NCBI RefSeq assembly: GCF_900187615.1
Contig: NZ_FYDO01000022.1
Span: 1-64,000 of the forward strand
Direction: 5' to 3'
Length of the DNA: 64,000 nt
Origin: Pseudomonas sp. Irchel s3f7
GTDB lineage: Bacteria; Pseudomonadota; Gammaproteobacteria; Pseudomonadales; Pseudomonadaceae
In this document: piece after piece, positions 26,408-33,703 of the stretch
Layout: the number at the start of each line of letters is the position of its first letter
Numbering within the stretch: position 1 is the first letter of the stretch
The notes under the pieces: model-generated
What the model saw: only the letters and a program-made list of their open reading frames with translations
The model's database searches: none
What the model was told of the DNA's origin: nothing
Program-made: the position numbers and the translations under genes

Positions 26408-27232
26408 ATGGAACTTGATCTCTGGACTCAGAGCCTCGTCACTGCAATGACTGCGTTGTGGACCAAGGTTGCGAACTTCATTCCGAACCTGTTCGGCGCA
26501 CTGGTTGTGCTGCTGTTGGGTTTTGTCGTCGCTAAATTGCTGGACACCTTGCTGTCCAAGTTGCTCGCCAAACTGGGCCTTGATCGCCTGATGGGCGGCA
26601 CCGGTCTGACTAAATTGCTTTCCCGTGCCGGACTTCAAGTACCGATCTCGACCTTGATCGGCAAGATCGTTTATTGGTTCGTTCTGCTGATTTTTCTGGT
26701 TTCTGCCGCAGAATCTCTTGGACTTGAGCGAGTTTCAGCTACGCTGGATATGTTGGCGTTGTATTTGCCGAAGGTGTTCGGTGCCGCGCTGGTGTTGCTG
26801 GTGGGTGTTTTGCTGGCGCAATTGGCCAATGGGCTGGTGCGCGGTGCGGCAGAAGGCGTAGGACTGGACTACGCTTCAGGACTTGGGCGAATTGCCCAGG
26901 GCTTGGTGATTATCATCAGTATTTCGGTTGCGATCAGTCAGTTGGAGGTCAAGACTGACCTGCTGAACCATGTGATCGTAATCGTATTGATTACCGTTGG
27001 TCTGGCGGTTGCGCTGGCAATGGGGTTGGGAAGCCGGGAAATTGCCGGTCAGATTCTCGCTGGAATCTATGTGCGTGAGCTGTATCAGGTTGGGCAACAA
27101 GTGCGAGTGGGCGAGGTCGAAGGGCAGATCGAAGAGATCGGCACGGTTAAAACCACATTGCTGACCGATGAAGGTGAGCTAGTCTCTCTTTCCAATCGGA
27201 TCCTTCTCGAGCAGCATGTGAGTAGCCGCTAA
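26408..27232 (+). CDS. cmpX: CmpX, mechanosensitive-channel-like inner membrane protein
   Basis: The 274-residue protein has an N-terminal helix (FIPNLFGALVVLLLGFVVAKLLDTL region, about 20-44), further membrane helices (IVYWFVLLIFLVSAAE; VFGAALVLLVGVLLAQL; LVIIISISVAIS; VIVIVLITVGLAVALAMGLG) and a short MscS-like beta domain at the end (YQVGQQVRVGEVEGQIEEIG). In P. aeruginosa CmpX affects membrane stress signalling through SigX. I chose the ATG at 26408. It is directly upstream of sigX, which fits that role. Confidence 0.87.
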   Translation: MELDLWTQSLVTAMTALWTKVANFIPNLFGALVVLLLGFVVAKLLDTLLSKLLAKLGLDRLMGGTGLTKLLSRAGLQVPISTLIGKIVYWFVLLIFLVSAAESLGLERVSATLDMLALYLPKVFGAALVLLVGVLLAQLANGLVRGAAEGVGLDYASGLGRIAQGLVIIISISVAISQLEVKTDLLNHVIVIVLITVGLAVALAMGLGSREIAGQILAGIYVRELYQVGQQVRVGEVEGQIEEIGTVKTTLLTDEGELVSLSNRILLEQHVSSR

Positions 27233-27256
27233 TCCGGCAAACCCTGCTAATGTATG

Positions 27257-27292
27257 CCGCCGCAAAATTCCAGCTGACGCTGGTTGCGGCGG
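27257..27292 (+). promoter_or_regulatory. Long hairpin just upstream of sigX
   Basis: CCGCCGCAA and TTGCGGCGG form a perfect 9-bp stem, with an inner 5-bp stem CCAGC/GCTGG closed by TGAC and a four-base bulge. There is no U tract, so it is not a standard terminator. It could affect cmpX-sigX readthrough, mRNA processing or sigX translation. Confidence 0.55.
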
Positions 27293-27322
27293 ACATTGAC
27301 CTGACTGTCGGCCCGACTTGTT

Positions 27323-27913
27323 TTGAATAAAGCCCAATCGCTATCCATGCGCTACGACCCCCGCGAGCTCTCTGATGAGGAGTTGGTCGCGCGCTCGCAT
27401 ACCGAGCTGTTTCACGTAACGCGCGCCTATGAAGAGCTGATGCGGCGTTACCAGCGAACATTATTTAACGTGTGTGCACGATACCTTGGGAACGATCGCG
27501 ACGCAGATGATGTCTGTCAGGAGGTCATGTTGAAGGTGCTGTATGGCCTGAAGAACTTCGAAGGCAAATCGAAGTTCAAGACATGGCTATATAGCATCAC
27601 GTACAACGAATGCATCACACAGTATCGAAAGGAACGGCGAAAGCGTCGCTTGATGGACGCTTTGAGTCTTGACCCCCTCGAGGAAGCGTCCGAAGAAAAG
27701 ACGCCGAAACCTGAGGAAAAGGGCGGGCTCGATCGCTGGCTGGTGTATGTGAACCCGATTGACCGTGAAATTTTGGTGCTACGATTTGTCGCAGAGCTGG
27801 AGTTTCAGGAAATCGCAGACATAATGCACATGGGTTTGAGTGCAACAAAAATGCGGTACAAACGCGCTCTAGATAAATTGCGTGAGAAATTTGCAGGCAT
27901 TGCTGAAACTTAG
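27323..27913 (+). CDS. sigX: ECF sigma factor SigX
   Basis: The 196-codon gene encodes SigX, an extracytoplasmic-function sigma factor that drives oprF and genes for fatty acid synthesis and envelope homeostasis. Region 2 spans RRYQRTLFNVCARYLGNDRDADDVCQEV and KFKTWLYSITYNECI; region 4 has DREILVLRFVAELEFQEIADIM and ATKMRYKRALDKLRE. The start at TTG 27323 gives the N-terminus MNKAQSLSMRYDPREL that matches the family; an ATG at 27347 is the alternative. No anti-sigma gene is adjacent; CmpX may provide the signal (inference from known biology). Confidence 0.93.
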   Translation: MNKAQSLSMRYDPRELSDEELVARSHTELFHVTRAYEELMRRYQRTLFNVCARYLGNDRDADDVCQEVMLKVLYGLKNFEGKSKFKTWLYSITYNECITQYRKERRKRRLMDALSLDPLEEASEEKTPKPEEKGGLDRWLVYVNPIDREILVLRFVAELEFQEIADIMHMGLSATKMRYKRALDKLREKFAGIAET

Positions 27914-28020
27914 TTCGGCGCAAATATCTCTTACGCTTAGGCAAGTTCTGTTAGACTTGTCGCCGAGTTGTCCCCCGGTTTGCGGGACTGCTTCACAATC
28001 ACCAGATGGGGATTTAACGG

Positions 28021-29049
28021 ATGAAACTGAAAAACACCTTGGGCTTTGCCATTGGTTCTCTTATTGCCGCCACTTCGTTCGGCGCTCTGGCACAGGGCCA
28101 AGGCGCAGTTGAAATCGAAGGCTACGCAAAGAAACAGTATTTCGATACCGACCGTAACTTCAAGAACGACGGCGTAAATCCGGGCGGTTCGATCGGTTAC
28201 TTCCTGACTGACGACGTTGAACTGCGTCTGGCCTACGACGAAGTTCACAACGCCGTTACCAAAGACGGCCAGAACGTAAAGGGCGCGAACACCGCTCTGG
28301 ACGCTCTGTACCACTTCAATAACCCAGGTGACATGCTGCGTCCATACGTCTCGGCCGGTTTCTCCGACCAGAGCATCGACCAGTTCGGTTCGAACAGCCG
28401 TGACCGTTCGACCTTCGCCAACGTTGGTGGCGGTGCCAAGCTGTACTTCACTGACAACTTCTACGCCCGTGCTGGCGTTGAAGCTCAGTACAACATCGAC
28501 CAGGGCAACACCGAGTGGGCTCCTAGCGTCGGTATCGGTGTGAACTTCGGTGGCGGCTCCAAGCCAGCTCCAGCTCCAGTACCAGCTGAAGTCTGCTCCG
28601 ACAGCGACAACGATGGCGTTTGCGACAACGTTGACAAGTGCCCAGACACCGCAGCCAACGTAACTGTTGACGCTGACGGCTGCCCGGCAGTTGCTGAAGT
28701 TGTTCGTGTTGAGCTGGACGTCAAGTTCGACTTCGACAAAGCTGTTGTTAAGCAAGACAGCTACGGCGACATCAAGAACCTGGCTGACTTCATGAAGCAG
28801 TACCCATCCACCAGCACTACTGTTGAAGGTCACACTGACTCCGTCGGTCCTGACGCTTACAACCAGAAACTGTCTGAGCGTCGTGCAAACGCCGTTAAGC
28901 AAGTTCTGACCACCGAGTACGGTGTTGAATCGTCCCGCGTTCAGTCTGTTGGCTACGGCGAATCCCGCCCAGTTGCTGACAACGCTACTGACGCTGGCCG
29001 TGCTGTAAACCGTCGCGTAGAAGCGCAGGTTGAAGCTGAAGCTAAGTAA
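28021..29049 (+). CDS. oprF: Major outer membrane porin OprF
   Basis: The 342-residue protein has a signal peptide ending ALA (about 24), an OprF-type N-terminal eight-stranded beta barrel, a proline-rich linker (KPAPAPVPAE), an acidic cysteine-rich stretch with four Cys (CSDSDNDGVCDNVDKCPDTA...DGC) that resembles calcium-binding type 3 repeats, and a C-terminal OmpA-like peptidoglycan-binding domain (VEGHTDSVGPDAYNQKLSERRA). It provides slow diffusion and anchors the outer membrane to the cell wall. Its use of a narrow, favoured codon set suggests very high expression. It is 107 bp after sigX, its known activator. Confidence 0.97.
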   Translation: MKLKNTLGFAIGSLIAATSFGALAQGQGAVEIEGYAKKQYFDTDRNFKNDGVNPGGSIGYFLTDDVELRLAYDEVHNAVTKDGQNVKGANTALDALYHFNNPGDMLRPYVSAGFSDQSIDQFGSNSRDRSTFANVGGGAKLYFTDNFYARAGVEAQYNIDQGNTEWAPSVGIGVNFGGGSKPAPAPVPAEVCSDSDNDGVCDNVDKCPDTAANVTVDADGCPAVAEVVRVELDVKFDFDKAVVKQDSYGDIKNLADFMKQYPSTSTTVEGHTDSVGPDAYNQKLSERRANAVKQVLTTEYGVESSRVQSVGYGESRPVADNATDAGRAVNRRVEAQVEAEAK

Positions 29050-29065
29050 TTAGCTCGCAGCTCTG

Positions 29066-29098
29066 AGAAAAGCCCGGCTTAGGCCGGGCTTTTCTTTG
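29066..29098 (+). terminator. Strong intrinsic terminator after oprF
   Basis: AGAAAAGCCCGGC pairs with GCCGGGCTTTTCT across a four-base loop, followed by TTT. The symmetrical A and U tracts could also serve transcripts from the minus-strand cobA, which ends 29 bp beyond. Confidence 0.9.
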
Positions 29099-29126
29099 CC
29101 TGCGATTTAATGCAGTAATCGGCTAA

Positions 29127-29900
29127 TCAGGCACGCTGATCTATAACGCATGTTTCCATCGACAGGATTTCTTCGGGGATGCCTGCTTCTGCGCAGGCCG
29201 CCGCCACCGCACCGATCACAAGAATAGCCGGGCTCTTAAGCTCAAAGATGTAGGCGTCTTCTTCCATTGATGTCAGATTGCTCCGGCATTCGCGCTGATG
29301 GGGCAGGGAGGCGTTTTCAATCATCGCTACCGGCATGTCCATCGCCATTCCTCCTTTGAGCAGTTGTTCGCGGATTTCGCTCAGTTTTGCCACGCCCATG
29401 TAAATCACCAAGGTTGTGCCGCTTTGAGCGAGCGCCTGCCAGTTCAAACAGCTGCCATCCTGAGTGTGGGCGGTGACCAGCGTCACGCCTCGCGCCACGC
29501 CTCGCAGGGTCAGCGGGATGTCGCATTGCGTCGCACCGGCCAGCCCTGCGGTGATGCCATTGACCAGTTCGACTTCCACCCCGCGCTCGCGCAGCCACTG
29601 CGCTTCCTCTCCACCCCGGCCAAAAATGCACGGGTCGCCGCCCTTGAGCCGAACCACACATTTGCCGTGGCGGGCATAACGCAACATCAGGCGATGAATG
29701 AACGCCTGCGGTGTCGAACGACAGCCACCCCGTTTGCCCACGGGAATAATCCGCGCCGTCGCGCAATGCTCCAGCACGGCCTCGTTGACCAAATCATCGA
29801 TCAGCACGACATCGGCTTCCCTCAATGCCCGTACAGCCTTGAGGGTCAACAATTCCGGATCGCCAGGACCCGCACCCACCAGCCAGACTTTCGCGCTCAT
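29127..29900 (-). CDS. cobA: Uroporphyrinogen-III C-methyltransferase
   Basis: The 257-residue SAM-dependent methyltransferase converts uroporphyrinogen III to precorrin-2, the branch point to sirohaem and cobalamin. VGAGPGDPELLTLKAVRAL, RLKGGDPCIFGRGGEE and GITAGLAGATQCDIPLTLRGVARG are the family motifs. I chose the ATG at 29900 with GAGGAA about seven bases upstream. In related genomes this gene follows the nitrate and nitrite reductase genes, where it supplies sirohaem to NirB. Here it directly follows the kinase gene with a 57-bp gap. Confidence 0.94.
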   Translation of the reverse strand: MSAKVWLVGAGPGDPELLTLKAVRALREADVVLIDDLVNEAVLEHCATARIIPVGKRGGCRSTPQAFIHRLMLRYARHGKCVVRLKGGDPCIFGRGGEEAQWLRERGVEVELVNGITAGLAGATQCDIPLTLRGVARGVTLVTAHTQDGSCLNWQALAQSGTTLVIYMGVAKLSEIREQLLKGGMAMDMPVAMIENASLPHQRECRSNLTSMEEDAYIFELKSPAILVIGAVAAACAEAGIPEEILSMETCVIDQRA

Positions 29901-29957
29901 AGTGTTTTCCTCACGGGATGACGGCAATCGGTTTTCAAATACACAATCGAAAGAAAC

Positions 29958-31628
29958 TCAGCCATGGAGCACCCAATACAGCAGGGTTAAATTGGCCAAC
30001 AACGACACCAACGCCAATGTCCGCCAAACCTTTATCGGTTCGCGTTCAAGCAGTGGCCTGGGTCGCACACTCAGGCTGCGGCGCTCTCCTTGCTCCATCA
30101 GCAGTAACCACTCTTCTGCCGTTTCAAAGCGATGACCGGGGTCTACGGCCACTGCGCGCTCCAGGCTCTGTGCGACCCATTCCGGCAGGTCCGGACGATA
30201 GCGGCCGGCGTTGACGGGCACGCCAAAACGGGGGCGCTGGAACGCTTCGACTTCACCGTAGGGGTAATGCCCGGTGAGCAGGAAGTACAAGGTCACACCG
30301 ACGGAATACAGATCCTGTTGCGCTGTCGGTGGCTGTGCGCGAAAAGCTTCAGGCGCGATGTAGCTCGGTGTGCCCGGCAAGGTCGCGAGCTGATCTTCGG
30401 AGAGCCCGGGACAGTAGGCGAGACCGAAATCCAGCAGGCGCAGTTCGCCGTCATCACCCAGCAGGAGGTTTTCCGGTTTGATATCGCGATGCAGGATTTG
30501 CCGGCGATGCAACATCCCGACCGCTCTCAACAGGCGTTCGGCCAAGTCGTGCCATTGAGCCAATGGCAGCGGGCCGGTGCTGTCGTGAAGCTGGGCGAGC
30601 GTCGTTCCCGGGTATTCGCGCATCACGTAGTACAAATGTTGACGCTGGCCAGCGGCATGGACCTCGGGGAAATGCCGTCCGGCCACGCGCTTGAGAAACC
30701 ACTCCTCCGACAGCAAGGCTTGCGCAGCCTGAGGATCGTCGTGCAGGCGACCTGGCAAGGTTTTCAATATCCAAGCCTGTTGGTGAGCGTCGCGCACCCG
30801 ATAGAGCAGTGATTGTTGGCTTTGGGCGAGGATCCCCTCGACGTGCCAGCCTTCGAATTCCTGCCTTGGTTTTAACGCCGCAGGCAACGGCCATTGCTGC
30901 AAGTGGATCAAAGCATCACCGATGTTGGTTTCACCCAAAGCATCGACCCGCACCAAAAGAGCGCTGGCGTTGTCCTGGCTGCCAGCCAAATGGGCGGCGC
31001 TGACCAGGGTTTGCGCGGCGCTGGGCAAATCCGGTTGATCGCGCAGGATGGCGGCAATCGCGGTGTCGCCCAGGACCGCCCAGATGCCGTCACTGAGCAG
31101 CACGAAGCTCTCATCGACGCGCAGTTCACCGTCGAGGAAATCCAGCACCAAATGCTGATCCAGCCCCAGCGCCCGTTTCAGCACATGTTGCATGCCCGGC
31201 TGGTCCCAGACGTGATCCTCGCTGATTCGCTGCAACTGGTCGGCGTGCCAGCGATAGACCCGGCAATCGCCGACGTGGGCCAGGGTAAAACGCCGACCGC
31301 GCAGCACCAGAGCGCTAACGGTGGTCAGAAGCGGTTGCCCGCCGCCATTGGCCTGCAACCAGCGGTTCTGAGCCAGCAACAGCCGATCCAGCGCCTGGGC
31401 GACGCCCCAGGTCTCTGGCGTGGCGTAGTAGTCCAGCGCCAGGGCCTGCAAGGTCGAGCGAGCCGCGAGACCGCCATCGGCGCATTGGCTGACGCCGTCG
31501 GCGATGGCGAACAGGTAGCCTTTGCTGGCCGCCAGCTCAGCGGCCGGCGTGACCAGGCGCAGGGCGTCCTGATTTTCATCGCGCGGGCCGATGGCGCTGG
31601 CTTCGGCGAAACTCAGTTGCAGGCTCAT
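29958..31628 (-). CDS. Fused PP2C-type phosphatase / Ser-Thr protein kinase, membrane-anchored
   Basis: The 556-residue protein joins two opposing activities. Residues 10-230 are a PP2C phosphatase with metal ligands in RDENQDA (16-22), DGVSQCADGG (D44), LLSDGIW (D180) and SQDNAS (D219). Residues 260-525 are a Hanks-type kinase with K289, HRDIKPENLL (D382) and DFGLAY (D400); the glycine loop is degenerate. A membrane helix closes the protein (about 535-553). It is 7 bp after nasA and is the homologue of the kinase gene in the nas locus of P. aeruginosa. Its target is unknown, though nitrate uptake or assimilation is likely from context. Confidence 0.93.
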   Translation of the reverse strand: MSLQLSFAEASAIGPRDENQDALRLVTPAAELAASKGYLFAIADGVSQCADGGLAARSTLQALALDYYATPETWGVAQALDRLLLAQNRWLQANGGGQPLLTTVSALVLRGRRFTLAHVGDCRVYRWHADQLQRISEDHVWDQPGMQHVLKRALGLDQHLVLDFLDGELRVDESFVLLSDGIWAVLGDTAIAAILRDQPDLPSAAQTLVSAAHLAGSQDNASALLVRVDALGETNIGDALIHLQQWPLPAALKPRQEFEGWHVEGILAQSQQSLLYRVRDAHQQAWILKTLPGRLHDDPQAAQALLSEEWFLKRVAGRHFPEVHAAGQRQHLYYVMREYPGTTLAQLHDSTGPLPLAQWHDLAERLLRAVGMLHRRQILHRDIKPENLLLGDDGELRLLDFGLAYCPGLSEDQLATLPGTPSYIAPEAFRAQPPTAQQDLYSVGVTLYFLLTGHYPYGEVEAFQRPRFGVPVNAGRYRPDLPEWVAQSLERAVAVDPGHRFETAEEWLLLMEQGERRSLSVRPRPLLEREPIKVWRTLALVSLLANLTLLYWVLHG

Positions 31629-31635
31629 GAATGCC

Positions 31636-32847
31636 TCAGACCCGAGCAGCGGTCACGGCGGCCGAACCCCAAGTGGTTCTCCAGCGTCGCTTCACACCGT
31701 GCAGGCCAAACCAGGCGAGGACGCCAAGGCTGGCGAACAACCACAACGCCATCTGATAGCTGCCGGTGCTTTGCTTGATGGCGCCCATGCCTGCCGCCAA
31801 CGCGAAGCCACCGATGCCGCCGGCCATGCCGATCAAACCCGTCATCACGCCGATCTCGCGGCGAAAACGCTGCGGTACCAACTGAAACACCGCCCCGTTT
31901 CCTGCACCCAAACCGAGCATGGTGCAGACGAAAAGGGCGAGCGCTGCGTAGGAGCTAGGCAGGTTGAAACCGACGGCGGCGATGCAGATCGCTGCCACGG
32001 TGTACATTACGAGCAGGGTGCGAATGCCACCGAATCGGTCGGCCAGGGCGCCGCCCAAAGGACGCATCAAGCTGCCGCCGAACACGCAGGCAGCGGTGTA
32101 GTAACCGGCGGTGACCGGGCTCAAGCCATATTGGTCGTTGAAGTAGCCGGGCAGGGCGCTGGCCAGGCCGATGAAGCCGCCGAAGGTCACGCTGTAGAAA
32201 AACATGAACCACCAACTGTCGCGGTCACCCAGCGCCTTGAAGTAGTCAGCCATCGACTTGGCTTTTGGCCGCTCGGGCGCGTTCTTGGCCATCCAGGCGA
32301 ACACGATCAGGGTCAAAATCAGCGGGATCACGGCGAAACCGAATACGTTGCTCCAACCGAATGCGGCAGCCAGTACCGGCGCAATCAATGCAGCGAGCAC
32401 GGTGCCCGAATTGCCTGCACCGGCGATGCCCATGGCTTTGCCTTGGTGCTGCGGCGGATACCATTGCGATGCCAGTGGCAGGGCCACGGCGAACGACGCG
32501 CCAGCCATGCCGAGGAACAACCCCAGCAGCAGCGCTTGCTCGTAGCTGTGAATGCCTAGTTTCCAGGCACCGAACAGTGCACAGATGACGATCACCTGGC
32601 CAATCAGGCCGGCAGTTTTCGGCGACAGGCGATCAGCCAGCATGCCCATGACAAAACGCAGCACGGCCCCGGCCAGGATCGGCGTGGCCACCACCAGCCC
32701 GCGTTGTTGGGTGGTCAGGTGCAGGTCGGCGGCGATCTGCACCGCCAAGGGGCCCAGCAGGTACCAAACCATGAAGCTCAGGTCGAAATAGAGGAAGGCC
32801 GCGAACAGGGTCGGGGTATGGCCGGATTTCCAGAAGCTTGAATTCAT
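31636..32847 (-). CDS. nasA: MFS nitrate/nitrite transporter
   Basis: The 403-residue twelve-helix transporter belongs to the nitrate/nitrite porter family of the major facilitator superfamily. The two nitrate signatures are visible as GIAGAGNSGTVLA and GLGAGNGAVFQ. FYFDLSFMVWYLLGPLA opens helix 1. I chose the ATG at 32847 with GAGGTG close upstream; the frame extends back into the leader region. Expression is likely controlled by the sigma-54 promoter and terminator leader upstream. It forms an operon with the kinase gene and probably cobA. Confidence 0.93.
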   Translation of the reverse strand: MNSSFWKSGHTPTLFAAFLYFDLSFMVWYLLGPLAVQIAADLHLTTQQRGLVVATPILAGAVLRFVMGMLADRLSPKTAGLIGQVIVICALFGAWKLGIHSYEQALLLGLFLGMAGASFAVALPLASQWYPPQHQGKAMGIAGAGNSGTVLAALIAPVLAAAFGWSNVFGFAVIPLILTLIVFAWMAKNAPERPKAKSMADYFKALGDRDSWWFMFFYSVTFGGFIGLASALPGYFNDQYGLSPVTAGYYTAACVFGGSLMRPLGGALADRFGGIRTLLVMYTVAAICIAAVGFNLPSSYAALALFVCTMLGLGAGNGAVFQLVPQRFRREIGVMTGLIGMAGGIGGFALAAGMGAIKQSTGSYQMALWLFASLGVLAWFGLHGVKRRWRTTWGSAAVTAARV

Positions 32848-32889
32848 CGCGCACCTCAGCTGATAGGAGTCTCGAACGGGAGCCAAAAC

Positions 32890-32939
32890 AAAAAAACGCC
32901 GCCACCTGATTCGCCTTGAGGCAAACGAGGTGAGCGACG
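32890..32939 (-). terminator. Intrinsic terminator in the nasA leader (attenuator)
   Basis: CGTCGC-T-CACCT pairs with AGGTGGCGGCG (one bulge), with an inner TTTGCC/GGCGAA stem closed by TCAA, followed by seven T residues on the minus strand. It lies 42 bases before the nasA ATG, so it would stop transcription unless antitermination occurs. Confidence 0.85.
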
Positions 32940-32975
32940 TCTTTGTCGTAGATTGGGCAACCGCCGTTGGTTACC
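32935..32975 (-). promoter_or_regulatory. Candidate NasT (ANTAR) target hairpins P1 and P2 of nasA
   Basis: P1 (32975-32956) is a 7-bp stem GGTAACC/GGTTGCC with hexaloop AACGGC. P2 (32948-32935) is a 4-bp stem CGAC/GTCG with hexaloop AAAGAC. Both loops have A at position 1 and G at position 4, the pattern known for ANTAR-protein targets. P2 shares bases with the 5' arm of the terminator, so the two folds exclude each other. Confidence 0.75.
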
Positions 32976-32989
32976 TGTGGTGATTACTT

Positions 32990-33005
32990 AGCCAGATTTG
33001 TGCCA
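32990..33005 (-). promoter_or_regulatory. Sigma-54-type promoter of nasA
   Basis: TGGCAC-N5-TGGCT matches the -24/-12 consensus TGGCAC-N5-TTGCW with one mismatch and the required GG-N10-GC spacing. Transcription would begin near 32979, about five bases before hairpin P1. It suggests nitrogen control through NtrC. Confidence 0.7.
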
Positions 33006-33030
33006 CATGCGGATTTTTCTGGCGCAGGGG

Positions 33031-33108
33031 AAAAGATCGCAGCCTTCGGCAGCTACTACAGGGTGTACGCATGCCAACGGTAGGAGCTGCCGAAGGCTGC
33101 GATCTTTT
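33031..33108. repeat. Paired palindromes of the AGATCGCAGCCTTCGG family between nasT and nasA
   Basis: AAAAGATCGCAGCCTTCGGC and its complement ending GGCTGCGATCTTTTT enclose about 40 bp. It lies between the nasT stop and the nasA promoter; the stem plus T run could end nasST transcription. Confidence 0.8.
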
Positions 33109-33112
33109 TGGG

Positions 33113-33688
33113 TCAACCCAGCAACTCGCTCATGGCAATAATCTGCTCCGCCACCTGGATCAGCTTCTGCTGACGGCTCATGGCCTGGCGGCGCATCAGG
33201 GTGTAGGCCTCTTCCTCGTTGCAGTCTTTCAGCTTCATCAGCAGCCCCTTGGCCAGCTCAATGCGCTTGCGTTCGGCCAGTTGCTGGTCGCGGGCATTCA
33301 ATTGCGCACGCAGGGCCTGATCGCTTTCAAAGCGCGCCATGGCGACGTCGAGAATCGGCTGCAGGCGTTGTGCGTGAATGCCTTCGACGATGTAGGCACT
33401 GACCCCGGACTTGATCGCCTGGCGCATCACGACCGGGTCGTGTTCGTCGGTAAACATCACGATCGGTCGTGGCTGGTCGCGGCTGACCAGCACCACTTGT
33501 TCCATGACATCGCGGCTCGGTGACTCGGTATCGATCAAAATCACGTCCGGGCGCACCGTTTCGACGCGCTCGGGCAGGTCGATGGTGAGGCCCGATTCAT
33601 CGATGACCTCAAACCCTGCTTCGGTGAGGGCCGCTTTCAGGCGTCCAACTTTCTTCGCGGTGTCGTTGATCAGCAGGATTCGCAACAT
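33113..33688 (-). CDS. nasT: ANTAR-domain antiterminator NasT
   Basis: The 191-residue protein has an N-terminal receiver-like domain (candidate phospho-acceptor D53 in ILIDTESPS) and a C-terminal ANTAR RNA-binding domain (about 130-185) with the conserved AKGLLMKLKDCNEEEAYTLMRRQAMSRQQKL. NasT binds paired hexaloop hairpins in leader RNA and prevents termination when nitrate frees it from NasS. It starts 16 bp after nasS. Target-like hairpins lie before both nasA and nasS. Confidence 0.94.
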   Translation of the reverse strand: MLRILLINDTAKKVGRLKAALTEAGFEVIDESGLTIDLPERVETVRPDVILIDTESPSRDVMEQVVLVSRDQPRPIVMFTDEHDPVVMRQAIKSGVSAYIVEGIHAQRLQPILDVAMARFESDQALRAQLNARDQQLAERKRIELAKGLLMKLKDCNEEEAYTLMRRQAMSRQQKLIQVAEQIIAMSELLG

Positions 33689-33703
33689 ATTCGCAGTCTC
33701 TTG

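Noticed and set aside
29127..29900. A CysG-type fused sirohaem synthase
   Set aside because: The protein ends after the methyltransferase domain (257 residues) and lacks the dehydrogenase/chelatase part.
32991..33025. GCCAGA/TCTGGC stem upstream of nasA as an ANTAR hairpin
   Set aside because: It contains the sigma-54-type promoter and would not be in the RNA.
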